The position numbers and the translations under genes were made by a program. Below the pieces are notes generated by a model. The model had not been told where the DNA came from and searched no databases. It saw only the letters and a list, made by a program, of their open reading frames with translations. From contig JAJDCR010000153.1 in NCBI GenBank assembly GCA_029260735.1, forward strand, positions 29,280 to 93,279: a DNA stretch of 64,000 nucleotides, written 5' to 3'. The stretch is from Planctomycetota bacterium. Its GTDB lineage: Bacteria > Planctomycetota > Uabimicrobiia > Uabimicrobiales > Uabimicrobiaceae. Positions 17,327 to 25,470 of the stretch are shown here, in pieces (the stretch's first letter is position 1; each line of letters starts with the position of its first letter).

Positions 17327-20167
17327 TTATTTTATTTTCTGAAAAATTTTATTAGCTGGCCGATAGCCTGGTTTTATTTGGAGAGCCTGAGCAGCATAAA
17401 ATTTTGCTTGTTGTTCATTGCTTGTCTCCAGGTAAAGTTGAGCTAGCTTTGTGTAGTACACGTGAATATCTTTCTTTGGTTTGAGAGCGACAACTGCGTG
17501 ATAAGCTTGAATAGCTTCTTTCTTGCGTCTTATTTTTTCTAAGGCTTTTGCTCTTAGAGCTTGCATTTTAAAATCAAAAGGAAAAATATCTTGGGCCTCT
17601 TTTAAAAGCTGAGCCACTTTTTCGTAGTTTTTTTCTTTTGCGTATTCATTCGCTAACTTTATTCTTAGCTTATAGTTATTGGCATCTAGAGCTAGAAAAG
17701 CTTCTCTTTCTTTTCGTGCTAAATCGGTCTTTTTCTGTGCTTCATAGATTTTAGCAAGAATAAGATAAGGGTTATTTCCTCCGACATAGTTGGGAAAAAT
17801 CTCTTTTGCTTCTCTGAGATACTGAGCGGCTTTTTCAGTTTCTTTCTTTCCTAAACATATTAAGCCTAGCATGAGCCGCGTATGAAAATCTTTTGAACCC
17901 AGGCGAATGGCTTCTTCGAAGGAACGTCGAGCTCTATCATATTTTTTTCTGTGATAGTCAATTTGTCCTAGAATTTCATATGCTCGAATATTTTCAGGAT
18001 CTAGAGCAAGAATGTAACCTGCATTGATTTCTGCGTCTTCTAATCGAAACTGTTTTAAGTAACCGATTGCTAGATTAATATAGGCTTCGATGTCATCAGG
18101 ATCTTCTTCTGTGAGGTCTTTGAACTCTTCAATTTTTTCAGGAGAAACAGAAGGCATGACATTCATTTTGTCAAAGATATTTTTTTGGAGCCAAGCCATG
18201 AAAAGTTTATCAAATTTTTCTGGAGAGAGAGAAAAAACTATTTGGAGGATTTCCTCGGTTTCTTTTCCTTGCCCGTAGAGTTTGAGCATTTGAATAATTT
18301 TATCAAAACCATAGGTCTTATCTAAGAATAGGCAAATTAAACCACCTTGGTAGTAGCAGATTTCTACTTCTCGCATGTAGCGAGGTCGAGTAAAGCCTGC
18401 ATTGAGATCAACAATTCCTCTCATTAATCCAGCAGTGTGAGCGGAGTAGAGTTCTTGGTCTAACTTTCTTACAGTGCCCGGATTTCTTTGCCTTTCAGAG
18501 TACTCAGATAAACCTTCTGTGAACCATCTTGGAACTTGGTAGTCTGATAGTTGCAGAGTTATGACGTGTGCAAATTCGTGCCAAGCAACAGAGGCCCAGT
18601 TAAATGAGCCGATAGGGAGATCTTGAGCGGAGTGAGCTGTCACTACTTGGCCAAAACAAGCCCCGTTAGCTGGTATAGCGCTTAGACCGACGGTTCGGAC
18701 AGAAAAATCTTGATGATCTCGAAACATTTCAAAAGTAATGGGCGTTTTGGGCTCGAATTTATATTGTTTTGTCAGGACATCGTAGGCTTCTTCCAAAAAA
18801 TTGGTTAGAAGGGGAGACATAAGCTCAGCTTCTGATTTATGGAGACGGATGATGAAATGTTTGGTGCGAAATTCCTCAAAGTTTTTGTACTTATCTAGAA
18901 GCATAAGCATGTTGTGGGTTTGGGTATGAAAATTATATTTTTCTTGGACAATGAGAAATTGTTCTTCCGCTTCCTTTTGATTTCCCACCCTCATAAGGTT
19001 TGTTCCTAGTTCGATGTAAGCATTCCAGAGGAAAGGATCTAACTCGATGGCTTTACGGCATAAAGCGACGCCATCTTGGAACTGTCTTTTGTAAGATATA
19101 GTAGCGGAAACAATATGATAGAGTTCGCCATAAATAGGATTAATCTTTAGAATTTTTTGACATAGCTTTTCATATTTATCATCTTCTCTGAGCAAATAGT
19201 GATAGGCTGCTTGGAGAGATAGAGTTTCTAAATGTAAAGGATTGATTTCGAGAGCTTTTTTTATATGAATTAAGGCCTTACCGTACTCTTCGTCGGCTAA
19301 ATAGAGCTCTGCGGCAATGGCCCAAGCTCCCGGTAGCTGTGAATTGATTTCTGCTATGTATTCCACTGTAGGAATAGCTTTGGGACGAGAAGCATACTGC
19401 TGAGCTTGAATTTTAGCTTTCATGAGGAGGAGACCAGGATGCTTGGCATTTAACTTAAGAGCCTCATGAATTATCACTTTTGCTTCTACATCATCATAAG
19501 CTTGGAGGAAAATATCGGCCATTTCAATATGAGCACGAAAGTTATATTTATTTAGGCTAATGGCTTCAGGAAGAATTTCTTGGACTAGAGTACTTAAAGT
19601 GTCGCTTCGATCGACTTCATCACTTTCCATAGCATAGTAGCGACAAGCAATAGCAATATAGGTTAGGTCTTGTGCTGAATAAACTAGCTCGGGATCATAG
19701 TTGTCAAAGACATCACTAAAAAGGCGGATGTACTTATCTTTTATTCCGAGGGTTCTTAGCAGTAAACCTAAGTTTACGTTTGCTCTAATGTTATTGGGGT
19801 CGTATATGCGAGCTGCCATGAAATAGTCTTGAGCGTTTTTGTACTCGCCCAAGTGCATGGCAATTTCTCCTGCCATGGTAAAACCAAGAGTTGCTTGCTC
19901 TGTTTTGCTTAAGTACAAAGCATTTTCGAGAGCTTTTTTATAGTTTCCAGTTAGAGAATAAAGGTTGACTAGCGCTTCTAGGTTCTGAGGAGAGGCATAG
20001 TTGTTGGCGGCCTTTTCTAAGTATTTTTGAGCAAGTTCATAGTCTCCAGTATTTAAGTACTCTTGGCCTTTGGAGAGAATTTCTTTTTGGGCCTGGGCAG
20101 CCAGTTGTCCAGAGAACAAAAGTGTAAGTATGAGCAAACTCAAAAGAGATAACTTCTTTAGCAACAT
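17327..20167 (-). CDS. Secreted TPR protein with peptidase MA-like metalloprotease domain
   Basis: This 946-residue protein starts with a signal peptide (LLSLLILTLLFSGQLAAQA) and has TPR repeats on both sides of a metalloprotease core. The gluzincin motif is HEFAH (H530, E531, H534) with a downstream WFTEGLSEY giving E551 as third zinc ligand, matching the peptidase MA family. All ligands are kept, so activity is plausible. N-terminal TPRs run to about residue 435 and C-terminal ones from about 690 (DDIEAYINLAIGYLKQFRLEDA onward). Such proteins are common in planctomycetes; substrate and role are unknown. It appears to be transcribed alone. Confidence 0.88.
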   Translation of the reverse strand: MLLKKLSLLSLLILTLLFSGQLAAQAQKEILSKGQEYLNTGDYELAQKYLEKAANNYASPQNLEALVNLYSLTGNYKKALENALYLSKTEQATLGFTMAGEIAMHLGEYKNAQDYFMAARIYDPNNIRANVNLGLLLRTLGIKDKYIRLFSDVFDNYDPELVYSAQDLTYIAIACRYYAMESDEVDRSDTLSTLVQEILPEAISLNKYNFRAHIEMADIFLQAYDDVEAKVIIHEALKLNAKHPGLLLMKAKIQAQQYASRPKAIPTVEYIAEINSQLPGAWAIAAELYLADEEYGKALIHIKKALEINPLHLETLSLQAAYHYLLREDDKYEKLCQKILKINPIYGELYHIVSATISYKRQFQDGVALCRKAIELDPFLWNAYIELGTNLMRVGNQKEAEEQFLIVQEKYNFHTQTHNMLMLLDKYKNFEEFRTKHFIIRLHKSEAELMSPLLTNFLEEAYDVLTKQYKFEPKTPITFEMFRDHQDFSVRTVGLSAIPANGACFGQVVTAHSAQDLPIGSFNWASVAWHEFAHVITLQLSDYQVPRWFTEGLSEYSERQRNPGTVRKLDQELYSAHTAGLMRGIVDLNAGFTRPRYMREVEICYYQGGLICLFLDKTYGFDKIIQMLKLYGQGKETEEILQIVFSLSPEKFDKLFMAWLQKNIFDKMNVMPSVSPEKIEEFKDLTEEDPDDIEAYINLAIGYLKQFRLEDAEINAGYILALDPENIRAYEILGQIDYHRKKYDRARRSFEEAIRLGSKDFHTRLMLGLICLGKKETEKAAQYLREAKEIFPNYVGGNNPYLILAKIYEAQKKTDLARKEREAFLALDANNYKLRIKLANEYAKEKNYEKVAQLLKEAQDIFPFDFKMQALRAKALEKIRRKKEAIQAYHAVVALKPKKDIHVYYTKLAQLYLETSNEQQAKFYAAQALQIKPGYRPANKIFQKIK

Positions 20168-20355
20168 GAAAGTGTCTCCTTGTTTTTGGCAATAGGGAAA
20201 AGAGGCTATCTATGAGGCTAGCCAAAAATAGTTCTGTAGTTAAGTTCTGTAGTTATATTGTGCATTCAAAAGGAAGGTTTTTCAAGGTGAAGATTTAGAG
20301 TTTTATCGTCACAATGTTATGAGCTAAGGAATCTCACTTTAATAAAATCTAAATA

Positions 20356-20408
20356 AAATCAGCCAGACTAGGAAACCTTATACGGGTACCAAGTAGCCTG
20401 GCTGATTT
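20356..20408 (-). terminator. Terminator of the small helical-protein gene
   Basis: Fifteen-base arms (aaatcagccagacta / tagcctggctgattt) pair with one mismatch and, read on the minus strand, are followed by tttatttagatttta. It lies 35-85 bases past the stop of the small gene. Confidence 0.75.
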
Positions 20409-20442
20409 CAAAATGATACTCTATTGCAAAAAGAAAGATTTC

Positions 20443-20709
20443 TTACTTGTTGCGGTATCGGGTCTTTTCTAAAGTTACAAGTTCATTCCAAATGCGTTGT
20501 AGGTCAGACAGTTTATCTAAATACTGTTCTTTATACGTTTGGAATTTATATGAATATGAGTCAGGATGCAATATGGCATCTTCCAATGACTCTCGGTCTT
20601 CCCAAAGTTCTTCTAGGAGCCTTTCGCGGAGAGTGAGTTGTAGTTTCTCTATTAGTTGTCTCACTTGCTGTCCGTGTTTTGATTCTACAGGAGCCCGGTT
20701 TTCCTGCAT
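20443..20709 (-). CDS. Small conserved-looking helical protein, unknown
   Basis: An 88-residue soluble protein, predicted mostly helical and charged (VRQLIEKLQLTLRERLLEELW, then YLDKLSDLQRIWNELVTLEK). The start at 20709 is chosen because AAAGGA lies seven bases before it; the frame could begin at 20739 but has no ribosome site there. A good terminator follows the stop, which supports a real gene. I do not recognise the family, and neighbours on both sides appear to be separate units. Confidence 0.6.
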   Translation of the reverse strand: MQENRAPVESKHGQQVRQLIEKLQLTLRERLLEELWEDRESLEDAILHPDSYSYKFQTYKEQYLDKLSDLQRIWNELVTLEKTRYRNK

Positions 20710-20906
20710 GAAAATTTCCTTTCTCATAACCTGGTTCATCCATCTCTATGTAAAGCCACTTCATGGGGGAATGAAAATCTTACAAGACCCTTATTGTATT
20801 GAGGGTAACTTCCTAGCCTTGTTTAGTAATTGTATTTTCACTTTAAAGGTTAGCAACTATATATAATATTGTCAAGTAGTTTTAAGCTTCAGTTTCTTGT
20901 ATACTT

Positions 20907-23900
20907 CTATTCACCTAAAACTTCTATCTTGTTTAATATACGATCTTTTCTTGGAAGAAGATCCATTTCTTTTACTTCCCACTGAAAAAGATAATTGAGA
21001 AGATGAATTTTTTTGTCTGAATCCCAACTTCCTCGCCACTTTATCAAATAACGTCCTAGTAAACTCTCTATTGTCGACAAAGCTTTTGCATTTCCTAGCT
21101 TCTCTCTTACTTTATCTAGATGAGTTGTTAAGCGATAGGCATCTATTTGAGATAAATATCCGATGTTTTGATGGTTGCGAATTAAGTCTTTATCATTAAA
21201 TCGGTATCCTGAATAGATTAGAATTTCTTTTGCAGTTTCTGGGACCCAAAGAGTGTAATAAAATAGATTTTCTTTGCTTTCTTTTTTAATTAAATGATCT
21301 TCAATTACTTTTCCATCTAACTCAAAGGAGTATGGGTAGAATATTTCATCGAGTGGGGTGTCACTGCTGCTGCTAGTAAAAACCATTACCTTCAAAGGAG
21401 ATAGTGGGACATAAATTTCATGGACTTCTTCGAGACTTTTTACGACTATGCTTTCTCGGTAACTGGCGTAGTTTTTAAATAGTACTTCTAGTTGCACAGA
21501 CGTACCAATAGGAATCCATTCATCTAAGTAAGGTTTTCCGTCTACTAGTAGCTGTGTTGGCTTAATTTTTTCTTTTGTTTTTGGATCGACGGCCACAATA
21601 ACGAGAACGCACTTGTCTATTTTAGAAGAAGCCTTTGTTGTTTTTTCTGGAGTCAACTCTATGTTTTTACTTGATTCTGAAGGAGTAGAGGATGAATTGG
21701 TCTTTGCTTTTGCTTTTTTGATTCTCATTGGGATTTTGAGTTCAAAAGGGTCGGATTGAGGGGCAATAAAAATTACTTTGTTCCCAGTGTACTCATATCC
21801 TACTTGAGTGGCCTCAATTATGTACTCTGCGGGTTTAATCATAATTCCATCGTGGAGAGTTTGAGCTTCCTCGGTTTTTGTAGAAGAAATCTTTACCTCA
21901 CACGTAGGATAATCAGGTGCTGGTGGAATATCATAGTCAAAAGTAACATTTACTTTGCGGGGGGGACTTTGCAGTGTGGCAGTAAAAGTGAATTTGTCTT
22001 TACTAGGTTCGATAACCAGTTGATGAGTGTACATCGCATGACCACTTTCCCATACGACAAGAGCGTATTCTCCTACTTCTTTAGATATACCAGGAGTGTA
22101 TGATTGGTCATTTAGTGTCATTATAGCTGGCTGAATGAACACCTCTGGCTTACTATCACTTACCACTAATAGTTCGATTTCTCGTATGGTTTGGTCTATA
22201 GTTTTTTCTTCGACTTGTTTTTTCTGAAGTTGGATCTTAATATTCTGAGTTTCTTCTCCTGGTTGAACCTTTATTTCTTGCTGGAAATCTTCGTAGCCAC
22301 TATGTTTTATCTCTATGGAATATTGACCTGGCAAAACATGGAGAGGGGTTTTGTCCCAACTTTGGTTCTCCCACTTTATAGCTTCAGGTGATACTGCTTG
22401 TCCTTGAGTGTCTTGGAAAACAAAATTGATCTCTACCGGAAGGACTTGCATTTGTCGGGTAAGGCTAAAGGGTTTCTTATTTATGTCTAAGTCAACAAAT
22501 ATTTCTTCTGAAATCTTGGTATAGCCTGGTTTTTCTATCCTTAGAAAATGTTTTCCTGGAATCAGAGTGCCGGTAAATTTTTTTCCATTTACCAAAATCT
22601 TTTCTGGCTCTACTTGTTTTCCTTGGGAGATAATCTCAAATATAACTTGCCGAGGAGAAGGTATAATTGTTTTCTCAATAATAAGATGAGATTTTCCCAA
22701 AGGTACTTTGACATTTTCTTGGATGCGAGGATATCCTGGAATTTCAACTATGAGCTCATAGGTTCCAGAAGCGAAAGGATGCTCTGCTTTTAAACTAGTT
22801 TTGTTTAAAGTTACAAGCTCAGGAGATACTTGATAAGTGCCTGGACCGGGAAAGGGACTCATTGCCTTTAAGGAAACTAGGCATTTGGGGCTAGTTTTGC
22901 TTTGTAAAGTGACTTCAACTTCTTTTACTCCTTCCCCTGGCTGCACTAAGATAGTCTGCTTTAATTTTTCATATTGGGCATTATCTACTTCTAAAGTATA
23001 TTCACCTGGAGTAATTTCCAAAACTTGTTTGTTATCCCAATGATAGTTGTTCCATTTGACACCTGAAGGAGAAACAGAAATTCCGTTTTCTTTTACAAAA
23101 GAAATAGTAACTAATCGCGGCAAGGCCTGGGTTTGCCTTGAAAAAACAAAAGGGGCTCTCGACGCTAACACTGTAACTTTCTCTTCTTGTGGAAGGTAAC
23201 CTGTTTTAAAAACTTGGAAAACATGTTCTCCTGGAGTGATAAGTTGGTTTTCTCGATAAACTTTTCCGTTGATTAAAATTTCATCGGGAGTGATGGTTTT
23301 GTCTGGAGATTTTTCCCAGATAGAGAAAACGAGTTTACGTGAGCTTGCTTCCAGTAACACTTCGAGAACAAAGTCTTGTTTTCCTGTTTCCAATATAAAA
23401 TCATTTGTCCAAGCCTCATAACCTTCCTGCTCTACTACCAAAGTGTAGTCTCCTAAGCGGAGAGGTTGTCTCCATTCCATACTTTGATCTTTTTGGTACA
23501 GAGTTACCTTGGGGGTAGCAGGAGTATGCGCCGGAGTATCATAAATAAACTGTAGTCTTAAAGGGCGAGTTAATGATAAGTTATCAATAGACTTACCTTG
23601 CTCTGTTTTGTAGTTTTCAGCGTTTACTTCTTCGGTAACTGGCTCAGAGGTTTTCTCAGAAGTTTTCTCCTGAGTTTTCTCAGAGATTTTCTCAGAGATT
23701 TTCTCAGAAGTTTTCTTCGTGAGGGCTTCCGTTTTTTTGAGGGAAGTATTCTTCTCGATAGTTTCTTTGGTTTCTTTTTTAGCCTTTTGGCTCGAAGAAT
23801 TTTCTTCCATCTTTTGGTTTTGAATGTGATTTACTTGTTGTGGGAGAGTTTTTTGAGAACTGTTAGAAGTTCCTGGATCTTCTCCACAAGATATCACAAA

Positions 23901-23942
23901 TAAAAGTAAACAAATTACAATCCATAAAACTCGCATATTCAT
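20907..23942 (-). CDS. Large lipoprotein with tandem PEGA-like domains
   Basis: The first 20 residues from 23942 form a lipoprotein signal with lipobox VISC, so it is anchored in the envelope. A low-complexity Lys/Glu/Ser/Thr linker (repeat EKTS/EKIS) follows. The rest of the roughly 1010 residues is a string of beta-sandwich repeats of PEGA type, each with the pattern of a short strand, INGK or LNDQ, then PGEH/LGDY and V...GY (for example LITPGEHVFQVFKTGYLP). I count at least eight. PEGA domains are thought to bind surface polysaccharide or protein. The frame extends upstream to 24005 but the lipobox fixes the start at 23942 or 23936. It may be co-transcribed after the sigma factor 137 bases upstream. 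Confidence 0.8.
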   Translation of the reverse strand: MNMRVLWIVICLLLFVISCGEDPGTSNSSQKTLPQQVNHIQNQKMEENSSSQKAKKETKETIEKNTSLKKTEALTKKTSEKISEKISEKTQEKTSEKTSEPVTEEVNAENYKTEQGKSIDNLSLTRPLRLQFIYDTPAHTPATPKVTLYQKDQSMEWRQPLRLGDYTLVVEQEGYEAWTNDFILETGKQDFVLEVLLEASSRKLVFSIWEKSPDKTITPDEILINGKVYRENQLITPGEHVFQVFKTGYLPQEEKVTVLASRAPFVFSRQTQALPRLVTISFVKENGISVSPSGVKWNNYHWDNKQVLEITPGEYTLEVDNAQYEKLKQTILVQPGEGVKEVEVTLQSKTSPKCLVSLKAMSPFPGPGTYQVSPELVTLNKTSLKAEHPFASGTYELIVEIPGYPRIQENVKVPLGKSHLIIEKTIIPSPRQVIFEIISQGKQVEPEKILVNGKKFTGTLIPGKHFLRIEKPGYTKISEEIFVDLDINKKPFSLTRQMQVLPVEINFVFQDTQGQAVSPEAIKWENQSWDKTPLHVLPGQYSIEIKHSGYEDFQQEIKVQPGEETQNIKIQLQKKQVEEKTIDQTIREIELLVVSDSKPEVFIQPAIMTLNDQSYTPGISKEVGEYALVVWESGHAMYTHQLVIEPSKDKFTFTATLQSPPRKVNVTFDYDIPPAPDYPTCEVKISSTKTEEAQTLHDGIMIKPAEYIIEATQVGYEYTGNKVIFIAPQSDPFELKIPMRIKKAKAKTNSSSTPSESSKNIELTPEKTTKASSKIDKCVLVIVAVDPKTKEKIKPTQLLVDGKPYLDEWIPIGTSVQLEVLFKNYASYRESIVVKSLEEVHEIYVPLSPLKVMVFTSSSSDTPLDEIFYPYSFELDGKVIEDHLIKKESKENLFYYTLWVPETAKEILIYSGYRFNDKDLIRNHQNIGYLSQIDAYRLTTHLDKVREKLGNAKALSTIESLLGRYLIKWRGSWDSDKKIHLLNYLFQWEVKEMDLLPRKDRILNKIEVLGE
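23651..23710. repeat. 12-bp-period tandem repeat encoding EKTS/EKIS linker
   Basis: Five units of 12 bases (type ttttctcagaag on the plus strand) encode a four-residue repeat in the disordered linker after the lipobox of the PEGA-type lipoprotein. The near-identity of units indicates recent slippage. Confidence 0.85.
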
Positions 23943-24142
23943 ATCTCTACTTTCGGAAAATACTCGACAAAATACTTTTGTGTTGTGAACATGATGACAG
24001 TCCATTTATTCTCTTTGATTATTATCTTTATTCAGAGAAAAATATACAACCTACGCTTCTTAGGTGCAAGAAAATTTGTCGAAAAGGATTCTCTTCTCCT
24101 CCAGAAACTTATCGTTTCTCTATGTTTTGAAGTAGAGCTAGC

Positions 24143-24961
24143 TTACTTAAAGTTTTTTTCTAAAGATTTACGCAACATTTGAAGAGTTTCTTTCTCAATT
24201 TGTCGAATTCTCTCTTTTGTCAGGTTCAAAACTTGAGCAATTTCTTTTAGTGTCATAGGAGTTTGTCCATCTAGTCCATAGCGTAGTTTTATAACTTGAG
24301 TGCGTTTTTTACCTAAGCTTTCAAGAGTAGATAAGACCCATTCATATTCACTTTGCTCAAAAATCTTTTTGTAAGTGTTTTTTTGTCTTAAGTCTTCTAC
24401 CCACGCTTGTTTTGCATTGATAGACTGGAGGCTTTGGATACCTTCTAAAGCACGAGTTGTGATAAGGGCCTCGTTGACTATTTTCTTTTTTACTCCCTCT
24501 CTATGAGCGAATTCTACTAGTTCTTCTAAAGACGCATCTTTTCCTGAAGTCTTAGATATGGTAGCAGCATATTCTTTACATTGAGATATAATTTTCTTCA
24601 TGTAAGCTGGAATTTTTATAAGTTGGTTTTTTTCTGTAATTCCACGGCAAATAGCGTGTTTAATCCAAAAAGTAGCATAAGTTGAAAAACGACATCCTTT
24701 TTCTGGACGGAAACGTTCTACTGCTTGAAGTAAACCAATATTACCTTCTTCTATTAAGTCAGCTAAAGCAATTCCACAGTTGGTGTATTTTTTGGCAATA
24801 CTGACAACCAGGCGTAGATTGCACTTTATAAGCTCTTGTCTTGCTTCTGGCTCATTTTTCTTACATCTTTTGATAATTTCACGTTCTTTTTTTGCAGTCA
24901 AAATAGGATATCTTTTGATCTCTTTGAAATATGCTTTTAATGTAGGATCTTCAATTATCAT
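24143..24961 (-). CDS. Alternative sigma-70 family factor (group 2/3)
   Basis: This 272-residue sigma factor has region 1.2 (DPTLKAYFKEIKRYPILTAKKE), full region 2 (NCGIALADLIEEGNIGLLQAVERF and FSTYATFWIKHAICRG), a degenerate region 3, and region 4 (KEIAQVLNLTKERIRQIEKET). It lacks region 1.1 and the long non-conserved insert of RpoD. The -10 recognition segment differs from RpoD (FWIKHAI for WWIRQAI), which suggests a partly different promoter set. The start is an ATG after AAGGGAG. No anti-sigma factor is next to it; the PEGA lipoprotein follows on the same strand. Confidence 0.9.
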   Translation of the reverse strand: MIIEDPTLKAYFKEIKRYPILTAKKEREIIKRCKKNEPEARQELIKCNLRLVVSIAKKYTNCGIALADLIEEGNIGLLQAVERFRPEKGCRFSTYATFWIKHAICRGITEKNQLIKIPAYMKKIISQCKEYAATISKTSGKDASLEELVEFAHREGVKKKIVNEALITTRALEGIQSLQSINAKQAWVEDLRQKNTYKKIFEQSEYEWVLSTLESLGKKRTQVIKLRYGLDGQTPMTLKEIAQVLNLTKERIRQIEKETLQMLRKSLEKNFK

Positions 24962-25247
24962 AGCTAAGCTCCCTTATGGTGAAAAAAGAAAGTAGAAACT
25001 TGTATTGTTATGGTATTTCTCTGCTTGGTGTAATTAGCAAGAGCTGTGCCATTCATCTTTTATTAATATTTTTTTTGTTTTATTTTTCCTGTAAGTTATT
25101 TCTTTATTTGTGTTTATGGTATTATATCTTTCTCTTGAGAGAAAGATTTCTGGACAAAGAAGAGTTTATGTGTCAAAAAAAACCTACAACACTCTCCTCA
25201 AGAGGGGACACTCTTGTGTTTCTTTTTTAGGTCATTAGTGAGAAAAC
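24962..25247 (+). ncRNA. Intergenic stretch with hairpins; possible small RNA ending near 25230
   Basis: No convincing protein gene is seen. A perfect hairpin (atctttctc/gagaaagat, 25126-25134 and 25139-25147) precedes a second stem (aacac/gtgtt outer, cctc/gagg inner, about 25189-25220) that is followed by tttctttttt. The second looks like an intrinsic terminator with no gene in front of it, so a short transcript ending near 25230 is possible. No promoter could be assigned. Confidence 0.3.
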
Positions 25248-25395
25248 AAAAGTTTTTGGATCTTTTTAGTTTGCTCTTTTGATCTCTGACTTCGTCACTC
25301 CTCAATTACAGAAAAGGACTATGCGCTTCGTCGCTTCTTGTCAGAAATCAAAATTTCTAAACTAAAAAGGCCCAAAAACTTTTGATTCCCCACTT
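25236..25395. repeat. Long imperfect inverted repeat, about 160 bp
   Basis: The left arm (25248-25290) and right arm (25340-25383) pair over about 43 bases with only a few mismatches. Weaker pairing continues outward to about 25236/25395 (agtgag...aaaag against cttttg...cact). The loop is about 50 bases. It lies upstream of the promoter of the pseudokinase gene, so it is not in that leader. It could be a MITE-like remnant or a structured RNA. Confidence 0.65.
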
Positions 25396-25415
25396 TCTTT
25401 GAAAAGGCTTTTCTC

Positions 25416-25444
25416 TTGATAAAACAAACCTGTTTCCATAAAAT
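25416..25444 (+). promoter_or_regulatory. Sigma-70-type promoter for the pseudokinase-kdsC pair
   Basis: A -35 TTGATA and -10 TAAAAT are spaced by 17 bases and placed about 27 bases before the ATG, leaving a leader of roughly 20 bases with the ribosome site GAGGAG. Confidence 0.55.
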
Positions 25445-25470
25445 AGATAGATCTAATACGAGGAGATTTT

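Noticed and set aside
24976..25230. 84-residue hydrophobic reading frame before the pseudokinase
   Set aside because: It has no good ribosome site, is built from AT-rich codons and ends in hairpins; more likely chance.
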